Counted from the first letter of the stretch, positions 10,491-17,923 are shown. The stretch is 41,605 nucleotides of DNA from Nitrospirota bacterium (GCA_021840555.1 JAKBXW010000006.1:1-41605), one strand, 5' to 3'. The notes: a model not told the origin generated them from the sequence alone. Made by a program: numbers and translations.

Positions 10491-10559
10491 AAAAAACCCC
10501 CTCCCAACTTTGTGTCAAGGAATCAAACAGCTGCAGGGCGATTATCGCACAAACACAAC

Positions 10560-10583
10560 AAAAAGGGGGACACGAAGTCCCCC
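10560..10583 (-). terminator. Rho-independent terminator downstream of hsp20
   Basis: On the minus strand GGGGGAC-TTCGT-GTCCCCC followed by TTTTT. Confidence 0.8.
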
Positions 10584-10666
10584 TCCAATCCATTCCGGAT
10601 TTCTGATCCCTTCAAAAAGGGATCTCTACGGGCTCATGCCCGGATCGAACGCGCCTTCCCTGTCCG

Positions 10667-11119
10667 TCATTCGACGTTGATTTCGACGGCAAGGGGTTTC
10701 GCCTCCGCCAGCTTTTCGATCCGGACTGTCAGAACCCCGTCTTTCATGTTGGCGGAGATCTTCTTCGGGTCTGCGTCCTCGGGAAGGGTGAAAGAGCGCA
10801 GGAACGCCCCATACTCCCGCTCCACCCGATGATAGCGGACACCCTTGTTTTCAACATTCCGGGTCCTCTCTCCGGATATGGTCAGGGCGCCGTTTTCAAT
10901 GACGACCTTGACGGCTTCCTTCTGGATCTCGGGAAGCTCGGCCTTGACGATATAGGCCCCTTCTTCCTCGGATATATCGACGCTCGGAGTCCATTCCACC
11001 GTTTTTCTCCCCTGCCTCTCCTCGGTCCGGCCATCCGGATTCCGAAGCACAAAAGGGGTGAAACGACGTGCGAGATCATCGAATTCCTTGACGGGATCCC
11101 AACGCAACAGACTTGTCAT
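10667..11119 (-). CDS. Hsp20/alpha-crystallin family small heat-shock protein
   Basis: MTSLLRWDPVKEFDDLARRF, SVDISEEEGAYIVKAELP, ALTISGER, GAFLRSFTLPEDAD, ANMKDGVLTVRI; SD AAGGAG before ATG 11119. Confidence 0.95.
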   Translation of the reverse strand: MTSLLRWDPVKEFDDLARRFTPFVLRNPDGRTEERQGRKTVEWTPSVDISEEEGAYIVKAELPEIQKEAVKVVIENGALTISGERTRNVENKGVRYHRVEREYGAFLRSFTLPEDADPKKISANMKDGVLTVRIEKLAEAKPLAVEINVE

Positions 11120-11206
11120 GGCTTTCTCCTTTTTTGAGGCCGGGCGAAAACCCGGCGAAGATGGATTTCCTGGATGTTTCATGGTCTGTGGTTCCTTTCA
11201 ATTCAA

Positions 11207-11234
11207 AATATATCGTCATTTTTCACCCTGTCAA
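11207..11234 (-). promoter_or_regulatory. sigma70-type promoter for hsp20
   Basis: Minus strand TTGACA (11234-11229), 16-nt spacer, TATATT (11212-11207). Confidence 0.65.
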
Positions 11235-12004
11235 GGACTCCCCGCCCAGGAGATCCAGCGCACACCCGCTTCCTCCTCGCGCCCCGTCAGGTCTTCGATC
11301 GCCCCCGGAAGCAGCCCGCCAAGGAAATAGGGACCGAAGGAGGTCCGGATCAGATGAATGACCCGGTATCCGTACCAGGAGAGAAAATTTCGGATTTCCC
11401 TGTTCTTTCCCTCCGACAGACGGACATGAATCCATTCCGAGCGAAGGGAACGCTTTTCGGGAGCGACTTCGATTTGTCCGTAGCCGGGCGCTTCTCCTCC
11501 ACGACCTTCAAAAAACATGATCCGGTCGGATTCCCTGAGCGGGGGAGAAATCTGAACCCGGTAGCTCCGGAGAGTCCGCGACGCGGGGTCGAGAAAGTCA
11601 CTGAAAAGTTCTGGAAAGTTGGTGAGAAGGATCAGCCCCGCCGAGGCCTGGTCAAGACGACCGAGGGGCCTGATCGCCCCGAAACCGGTTCCGCTCCAAG
11701 GGCTTTGGGCGACAAGGTCCCCGATCACCCGGCGCCCCCCGGGATCGTTTCGCGTCACAAGGACGCCCCGGGGCTTGTTGAGTCCAAGGAGAATAGGTTT
11801 GGGCGGAACAAGACGGATCCCGTCGAGAGAGAAAGGGGGCAGGATCATTTTTTCCCGCGTAGACCGGGGTGAGGGAACGGCCTTGTCCGAATCAACCGGC
11901 CGCCCCCCCAGTGAGAGCCTGCCTTCGGCAATCCACTCGAGAACCTCTCCACGGGAGGCCAGGCCGGCCTTTGACAACCATCTATCCGGAGTATGGGTTA
12001 TCAT
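11231..12004 (-). CDS. Pseudouridine synthase of the RsuA/RluB/E/F family
   Basis: S4-like N-terminus (WLSKAGLASRGEVLEWIAEGRLSLGGRPV), LLGLNKPRGVLVTRND, IRPLGRLDQASAGLILLTN, RLSEGKNREIRNFL. Confidence 0.92.
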   Translation of the reverse strand: MITHTPDRWLSKAGLASRGEVLEWIAEGRLSLGGRPVDSDKAVPSPRSTREKMILPPFSLDGIRLVPPKPILLGLNKPRGVLVTRNDPGGRRVIGDLVAQSPWSGTGFGAIRPLGRLDQASAGLILLTNFPELFSDFLDPASRTLRSYRVQISPPLRESDRIMFFEGRGGEAPGYGQIEVAPEKRSLRSEWIHVRLSEGKNREIRNFLSWYGYRVIHLIRTSFGPYFLGGLLPGAIEDLTGREEEAGVRWISWAGSP

Positions 12005-12120
12005 AAGATAATGCCATTAAATAATAAAATATAAGGCCCTTCAAAAAGGTGACGGCCGTCACAGTACGAAAGCAAACATTTCTATTTATATCAACATATT
12101 AGCGACAAATAATATTTTTA

Positions 12121-12149
12121 TTGACCTCAGACAAGTCTGATTCTATACT
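12121..12149 (+). promoter_or_regulatory. sigma70-type promoter with a dyad in the spacer, upstream of the lytic transglycosylase
   Basis: TTGACC (12121-12126), 17-nt spacer, TATACT (12144-12149); spacer contains TCAGAC-AA-GTCTGA (12127-12140). Confidence 0.65.
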
Positions 12150-12169
12150 AAACATGTCAATCGTTCCTG

Positions 12170-12347
12170 CCATCGAACGGGGATTGAGACACACTTCCGC
12201 GGGGCCATGCACCCCGTCGGGAGCGCCGGAGTCCGGTCGGGCTCACGGCTCGATGGAGGTCCGGTCATTATTTCGCAGCCCCGCAATTACGGGCAAACGA
12301 ATAGAAGTGACCGGCTCGGGAATGGATCAGCCATCCTCATCCGGAGG
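12170..12347 (+). promoter_or_regulatory. Candidate structured leader RNA / cis-regulatory element upstream of the lytic transglycosylase
   Basis: Helices CCATCGA (12170-12176)/TCGATGG (12250-12256) enclosing CCG-CGGGG/CCCCG-U-CGG (12197-12220) and CCGG/CCGG (12226-12236); second domain CCGGTCA (12261-12267)/TGACCGG (12308-12314) enclosing TTCG/CGAA and GCCC/GGGC; CCTC/GAGG hairpin over the SD (12335-12347). Confidence 0.45.
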
Positions 12348-12354
12348 TTGCGCA

Positions 12355-12975
12355 TTGAATTGGATGATTCATCAATCCGTGGCATGGTGCCTGAGCGCCC
12401 ATCTTCTATCACCAACTGTTCCCTATTCGCACCTCATCACACAAATCTCGTGCAAACACCACATCGACCCGGTCCTCGTGGCGGGAATCGTCGCGCAGGA
12501 ATCGCGGTTCGACCCCCGCAAAAGTCGTGTGGAAGAACGCATTCATGATGTCTCACTGGGACTGATGCAGATAACGACCCGAACCGCCCGGTGGATGGGC
12601 CTCCGGGGGTCCGTCAAAAAACTCTACGATCCAGCTGTCAACCTTACCTACGGAGTCAGATACCTGGCCTGGCTGCTTCAGAAGCACCCTTACGGAGCTG
12701 ATGCCGTAGCCGCCTACAATGCCGGAAAAGCCCGGTGGCGCCATGGCGGATATGTCAACAGCCGGGGGGCTCACACCGTTGAACGGTATGTCGTTCGCGT
12801 CGTCAGCTGGGCTCGCCGCTTCAGGTTACAGTCCCAACGCGAGGAACGGGAACTGGTCGCCCTCGAGAAACGTCAGCGAAAAGCGGGGCTAGTGCCCCAC
12901 GACAACCGGCTTCTGGCCTGGCTTGACTGGGCTCCCGGCACCCTTTATCCGGATATTGGGCGAATGCCGAACTAG
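12355..12975 (+). CDS. Lytic transglycosylase (SLT domain)
   Basis: ISCKHHIDPVLVAGIVAQESRFDPRKSR...SLGLMQITTRTARWMG...NLTYGVRYLAWLL...AVAAYNAG. TTG start at 12355 is 7 nt after GGAGG; an upstream ATG (12322) is possible. Confidence 0.88.
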   Translation: MNWMIHQSVAWCLSAHLLSPTVPYSHLITQISCKHHIDPVLVAGIVAQESRFDPRKSRVEERIHDVSLGLMQITTRTARWMGLRGSVKKLYDPAVNLTYGVRYLAWLLQKHPYGADAVAAYNAGKARWRHGGYVNSRGAHTVERYVVRVVSWARRFRLQSQREERELVALEKRQRKAGLVPHDNRLLAWLDWAPGTLYPDIGRMPN

Positions 12976-13218
12976 GTGGCGGTTCCGATAGTTGAAGTAG
13001 TGTTCCGCATTGACGATGACGTCATCGGCCCGACCTGCGAGCTTCTTGTGCTGAAGAGACTTGTAAAGGAGCGTCACGCCGGCCAGGACGACAAGACCGC
13101 CTATGGTCAGGGCGACCGCCCCCCTGACCGGATGGCGGATTCCCAGGCCCAGGGAGATCGACACGCCTCCCAGCGCAATCACGATGGTCGACAAAAGAAC
13201 GAGAACCAGAAGTGTCAA
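12889..13218 (-). CDS. Small hypothetical membrane protein
   Basis: TTG start at 13218 placed 8 nt after AAAGGAG; two hydrophobic segments (TLLVLVLLSTIVIALGGVSISLGLGI, AVALTIGGLVVLAGVTLLY). Overlaps the 3' end of the transglycosylase gene. Confidence 0.55.
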   Translation of the reverse strand: MTLLVLVLLSTIVIALGGVSISLGLGIRHPVRGAVALTIGGLVVLAGVTLLYKSLQHKKLAGRADDVIVNAEHYFNYRNRHLVRHSPNIRIKGAGSPVKPGQKPVVVGH

Positions 13219-13431
13219 GGGACAGCTCCTTTTGATCGGCGTGGCCCAGCGTGGCCCAAGTGACCCAGATTGGAAAGCCCGCACATGTTCTGTCTAACTC
13301 ATCAGAACACGCCTACAGGATAGACCGAATTTTCCAAAAGGGCAATGTGTTTCCGGTCAATGCGGCCGGACGCCCCACCCCCCCGAACCCTTCCTCCCCG
13401 CTTTTCGCCGAATCTTTCCCTTATTGCCGGA

Positions 13432-13942
13432 CAGGCCCCCGTCAAAGTCGGGGCAAGGAGCCGAAGGATCGAACCCAAAGAAGCCCATCGCCTTTGAAAG
13501 CAGGGAGTTTTTATTTGAAGGGAGAATTTTTCAGGAATTATCGGGGAAAAGTCAGAAACAAGAGAGAAAAAAAGACGCAGAACGCCTGTGTTCCTTTAAC
13601 GTCTCCGGAGGATGCATGGCCGAGCTCCGAAGATTAGAGTCCGAGGAAGCGTAAGGTCCGGAAAGACTTGTTGGCGAACGTGTCGAGCACGGGGGCGATG
13701 GAGGGAGCCCCCGCCCCGACGAGACGACGAACCCCAAGTAGTGGTGTTCCTGCATGAGGGCATTCCAGCGACAGGTCTCATCCGGAGAGATCGGTCGGAC
13801 GGTCATCGATTGGAGATCCAGGGGACGAGAGGAAGGGGAGTCGCTCATGACTCCCATGGAAACGAAGTCTTTTTCAAAAAGCCAGCGGGAGGCAAAAATC
13901 CCAAATACAAGCCATTCCCAGCTTAACTATGACGGAGCCCTG
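13432..13942 (-). mobile_element. 511-bp internally deleted copy of the DUF4338/ISAs1-type element
   Basis: Terminus at 13432, 229-bp 5' segment identical (2 mismatches) to the other copy at 13714-13942, and a short open tail ...PVLDTFANKSFRTLRFLGL* that may be the transposase C-terminus. Confidence 0.55.
13714..13942. repeat. 229-bp direct repeat, copy 1
   Basis: Aligns to 17695-17923 at constant offset 3981 with 2 mismatches noticed. Confidence 0.93.
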
Positions 13943-13953
13943 TATTAAGATTA

Positions 13954-14933
13954 GGCTATGTTACCTATTCGTGTTGCAAGGCTCCTGATCAGGTGTAGAC
14001 CTGATTCAGGAGATGATTCCCATGAAGAAATGCACATTCCAACGATGTCTTCGAGCTGTTCCGACCATGACATCGGCGCAGAGACATGATTTGCGGATTG
14101 CGATCGATCATCGAGACAAGAAAGACCTGGTGGCCGAGGTGTCCTCGCTGGTGGGAACCCCCACGGCCTGTCCCCATTGCCACCATCCGGAGATCCGGCC
14201 GTGGGAACAGGCCGCCGGGCTCCCGCGCGTCCGGTGCCGGGGATGTCCTCGCACCTTCAATGCCTTGACGAACACGCCCCTCTCGGGACTGCACCACAAG
14301 GATCGGTGGATGTTTTACCTGGAGACATTCAGCGAGGGGGAATCGGTCCGGAAGGCGGCCGGACGGTGCGGGATCAACACGAAAGCGGCCTTTCTGTGGA
14401 GACACCGGTTTCTGGCCTTGCCCGCCTGTTTGAAAGCCCGACAGGAAAGCGGCATCGTCGAAACCGACGAAACCTGGTTTCTGAGATCCTACAAGGGACA
14501 ACGGGGCGGGCTCCCGAGACGGGCCCGAAAACGGGGCGGTCGGGCTCAAAAGCGAGGGCCCTCCCGGGAACAGGTTCCCGTCCTGGTGGTCCGGGACCGG
14601 TCGGGTGCGACCGCCGATGCGATTCTTCCCAAGGACGGCCACCGGGAGACCTTCGCGGTGCTGAAACCCCTTTTGGCCCGGGATGCGGTCCTGTGCTCGG
14701 ACGGGAGAGGGAAAGGTCCTATCGCCCTGGCGGCTCGGGAGAGGAGCGTGGCCCATCGGGCGGTGAACCTGAGCAAGGAGATCCGAGTCTTGACCGGGGT
14801 CTACCATATCCAGCAGCTTCCGCCTACCATTCGCGGCTGAAAGAGTGGATGCGACGATTCCACTCAACTCCAAACTTTGGTTGACTTTATCCCTCGGTCG
14901 CCACGGACTGCAATACGAATTGGCAACTTAGCT
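13954..14933 (+). mobile_element. IS1595-family insertion sequence
   Basis: Imperfect terminal inverted repeats GGCTATGTTACCTATTCGTGTTGCA / AGCTAAGTTGCCAATTCGTATTGCA; near-perfect 8-bp target duplication TAAGATTA (13946-13953) / TAAAATTA (14934-14941). Confidence 0.8.
14013..14840 (+). pseudogene. IS1595-family transposase, C-terminal frameshift
   Basis: Zn-ribbon CPHCHHPE...RVRCRGCPRTFNALTNTPLSGLHHKDRW, DETWFLRSYKGQRG; frame ends VYHIQQLPPTIRG* but the expected tail AYHSRLKEWMRRFH continues in the adjacent frame (to 14884). Confidence 0.85.
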
Positions 14934-15283
14934 TAAAATTAAGTTGCTTTTTCGTAAAGCCAACATCAGCATCTAGAACTGGCGCCACTTTTACTCTAAA
15001 AATGGCTCATTTTTCTCAAGTTTGACGATTTACCTCGAAAGATGGGTTAGGCTCCCCCCTGTTTTTTGTCTAGTTTTACGGGTCCATCATAGAGGCTGGG
15101 TACTGTCGAACCACCTTCGAGAACAATCGCGAGAGAATGAGAAATCCGGAGTCTCGGGCTCAGGGCTTGTCGGCCTCGATTGGGGTCGTGGAGGGCGGCT
15201 GCACGTCGATTGTCGGGGGACGCCTGAAAAAGTCCGGCATGCAGGAGGAGGAGCCGACAGCCTCCTGCCCCTTCGATGTGCCA

Positions 15284-15571
15284 TCAACCGACCGTGGCAT
15301 GAAGTCGTAATCCAAGGGATCGCAGAACTTTGAGAACCGTTGCAAACTCGGGATTTCCTTCTGCAGAGAGAGCCTTATAAAGGCTTTCACGGCCAAGCCC
15401 GGTTTCGCGGGCAATTTGTGTCATTCCCTTGGCCCGGGCTATATCTCCAAGAGCCGCTGCCACAAGGGCAGGGTCTCCATCTTCGAGAGCCGCTTCAAGA
15501 TAAGCGGCCATATCTTCTTCGGTTTCCAGATGTTCTGCCGAATCCCAAAGTCGGGTTTTTGTTTTTTGCAT
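15284..15571 (-). CDS. HigA-like antitoxin (addiction-module antidote protein)
   Basis: MQKTKTRLWDSAEHLETEEDMAAYLEAALEDGDPALVAAALGDIARAKGMTQIARETGLGRESLYKALSAEGNPEFATVLKVLRSLGL: typical HTH antidote. Confidence 0.92.
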   Translation of the reverse strand: MQKTKTRLWDSAEHLETEEDMAAYLEAALEDGDPALVAAALGDIARAKGMTQIARETGLGRESLYKALSAEGNPEFATVLKVLRSLGLRLHATVG

Positions 15572-15581
15572 CTTAATCCCC

Positions 15582-15872
15582 CTAAAGTTTGTCGGCAAGT
15601 TCATGGGCCGTTCTGATATCCTTTTCCTGTGTACTCTTGTCTCCCCCGGCCAGAAGAATAACAATCGTGGGCCCGCATTGCGTGAAATAAATGCGATATC
15701 CTGGTCCGTAGTCAATTCGCATTTCGGAGATACCGGACCCTACCGGTTTCACATCTCCAGGATTTCCGAGGGAAAGCCGGCGAATCCGAATATCGATTCT
15801 GGCCTTTGCGGCTGGATCCCGAAGTTCTGAAAACCATTCGGAATAAGTATCAGTCTGACGGACTTCGATCAT
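15582..15872 (-). CDS. RelE/HigB-superfamily toxin (addiction-module killer protein)
   Basis: MIEVRQTDTYSEWFSELRDPAAKARIDIRIRRLSLGNPGDVKPVGSGISEMRIDYGPGYRIYFTQCGPTIVILLAGGDKSTQEKDI. Confidence 0.93.
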   Translation of the reverse strand: MIEVRQTDTYSEWFSELRDPAAKARIDIRIRRLSLGNPGDVKPVGSGISEMRIDYGPGYRIYFTQCGPTIVILLAGGDKSTQEKDIRTAHELADKL

Positions 15873-15877
15873 GATTG

Positions 15878-15906
15878 ATTGTATCCTGTAAAATACGATT
15901 TTTCAA
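15878..15906 (-). promoter_or_regulatory. Promoter of the toxin-antitoxin operon
   Basis: Minus strand TTGAAA (15906-15901), 17-nt spacer, TACAAT (15883-15878); GTAT...ATAC dyad overlaps spacer/-10. Confidence 0.65.
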
Positions 15907-16003
15907 TTGAGCTTTCAGATCCTCTGGCTTTAGATGCGGATACTGTTAGCATTTGAAGAGCCTTGTGTCCAGTTATAGCGTAATCTTGCATGAAGCATAG
16001 GCC

Positions 16004-16293
16004 CTTCTCAAACGCCCCGAAAACTTGACCGAAAAACAAACGGTCCGCCTTTCCGAATTTCTTAAACTGAATCTGTCGACAGTTCGCGCCTATCTCTTAC
16101 GGGAGGACTTCCAGCGTTTCTGGTCGTTCACCGATGTAAAAGTCGCCGAATACTTTCTTCATACCTGGTGCAATCGTACCATGCGCTCCGGTCTTGAGCC
16201 ATGAAGAAAGTGGCCCAAATGACCCGTCGGCACAAGGATCTCATTCTCAATTGGTTCGCCGCGCAAGGCGCACTCTCAAGTGGCTCCGTTGAG
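16004..16293 (+). pseudogene. ISL3-family transposase C-terminal fragment, frameshifted
   Basis: LTEKQTVRLSEFLKLNLSTVRAYLLREDFQRFWSF...CNRTMRSGLEP then in the adjacent frame MKKVAQMTRRHKDLILNWFAAQGALSSGSVE. Confidence 0.88.
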
Positions 16294-16860
16294 GACCTCG
16301 GGAGCTTTACGGCCAACGTCTACGAGATGCTGGAGTGGTTGAAGACGTGCCGGGTCCGGAAGGTGGTCATGGAGTCGACGGGGTCTACTGGATCCCGGCG
16401 TACGACATCCTGGAGGCGTCGGGATTCGAGGTGACGCTGGTGAACGCCCGCCATGTGAAGAACGTGTCGGGACGGAAGTCGGATGTGATGGACTGCCAGT
16501 GGATCCAGCAACTCCACTCGTTTGGCCTTCTGAAGGGGGCCTTCCGTCCGGAACGTCAGATCGTGGCGCTGCGGACGATGGTGCGGACGCGGGACAATCT
16601 GGTGCGGGACCAGAGCCACCAGATCCAGCTGATCCAGAAGGCGTATACGGAGATGAACATGCCGCTCCAGAATGTGCTGTCGGATATTGGAGGAGTGAGC
16701 GGGATGGCGATCACGCGAGCGATCGTGAAGGGGGAGCGGGACCCGAAGAAGCTGGCGGCGTTGTGTGACGTTCGGGTCCAGGCGAGCTCCGAGGAGGTCG
16801 CCGGAGCATTTTTGGGGGAGTGGCTCCCGGAACATATCATGGCGATGGCCTTCCCGGAGG
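16294..16860 (+). pseudogene. IS110-family transposase fragment, frameshifted and truncated at both ends
   Basis: DLGSFTANVYEMLEWLKTCRVRKVVMESTG | VYWIPAYDILEASGFEVTLVNARHVKNVSGRKSDVMDCQWIQQLHSFGLLKGAFRP...LSDIGGVSGMAITRAIVKGERDPKKLAAL. Confidence 0.9.
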
Positions 16861-17838
16861 AGTGCGCAACGATGTACTGCGAGAGAACGGTGTCGAGGGC
16901 GGTGGCATCAACGTTCGAAAGGACTCTCCGGATCGTAGGCTCGCTGGGAGGGAGTAGGACTCCCTGGTGGGCGACCAGCGGCACCCCAGACGCTTGAGCT
17001 GGTTTTGGGAGAGATCCTTGGCCCAGCGGAAGATCCCTTCATAGGAGCGCTTTCCAGAAAGGACCGCGGCGAGGGCGAGAAGGAGAATGGAGAGAGAGTT
17101 GTGCCGGATCCCTCGGGGTTTTCGGAGATCCTTCACCGTCTCCTTGAGGAGGGTGAAGAGTCCGTTTTTTTCCCTCGAGGTCCAGCGAGGAAAAGGGAAT
17201 CGCTGACATGGAACCTCCGGTTAAAAGAGGGTCATCAAGAGGGGCGGCCAGAATCGCGCACGCCCGGGAGTGAAGCGGACGGACCCAGATGGTTTTCGTG
17301 CGACCATGCGCATAGTAGACCCCGCCATTTCGTCCAAACCCTCGGGCCTCGCCCAGACAGATCCACCCGGCCGCTTTGTAACAGGTTCCGGTAAACCGGG
17401 AGGGGTCCACGAAGGTCTCGGCCAGAAGAATCGGGTGATTGTAGATCTTGATCCAGTCAGACGACAGGCGGCGCAGACAGAGTCCCAATACGCGAGACGC
17501 CAAATTGGGGGTGCGGGTCGTCGAAGGAAGAATGAGAAAACGCTGGTTGTTCGCAATGAAGCGCAACCGGCGAAAGTGCTCGGACGGAACCCAGCCAATA
17601 AAGCGATCCCGGTCGGCACATTTGAAGGCGGCGGCTCCCCACCCCAAAAGGGCCACCCAGGTGGAACCGGAGAGAGCGACATACTTGAGCGTCTCCCCGA
17701 CGAGACGACGAACCCCAAGTAGTGGTGTTCCTGCATGAGGGCATTCCAGCGACAGGTCTCATCCGGAGAGATCGGTCGGACGGTCATCGATTGGAGATCC
17801 AGGGGACAAGAGGAAGGGGAGTCACTCATGACTCCCAT
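16860..17838 (-). pseudogene. DUF4338 (DruA-like) coding region followed by ISAs1-type transposase N-terminus, with at least three frameshifts
   Basis: MTVRPISPDETCRWNALMQEHHYLG + ETLKYVALSGSTWVALLGWGAAAFKCADRDRFIGWVPSEHFRRLRFIANNQRFLILPSTTRTPNLASRVLGLCLRRLSSDWIKIYNHPILLAETFVDPSRFTGTCYKAAGW; then LFTLLKETVKDLRKPRGIRHNSLSILLLALAAVLSGKRSYEGIFRWAKDL and PPSEPTIRRVLSNVDATALDTVL in other frames. Confidence 0.82.
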
Positions 17839-17923
17839 GGAAACGAAGTCTTTTTCAAAAAGCCAGCGGGAGGCAAAAATCCCAAATACAAGCCATTCCC
17901 AGCTTAACTATGACGGAGCCCTG
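17695..17923. repeat. 229-bp direct repeat, copy 2
   Basis: See copy 1 at 13714-13942. Confidence 0.93.

Larger units (their letters stand above)
13432..17923. mobile_element. Composite/degenerate DUF4338-ISAs1-type transposon island carrying a toxin-antitoxin module
   Basis: Left end CAGGCCCCCGTCAAAGT (13432) and right end rc CAGGGCTCCGTCATAGT (17923) match 14/17; perfect 9-bp direct repeats ATTGCCGGA at 13423-13431 and 17924-17932 abut these ends. Confidence 0.7.

Noticed and set aside
14177-14884. 235-aa plus-strand ORF overlapping the IS1595 transposase
   Set aside because: Only its last ~20 aa (AYHSRLKEWMRRFH) are meaningful, as the displaced transposase C-terminus; the rest is out-of-frame.
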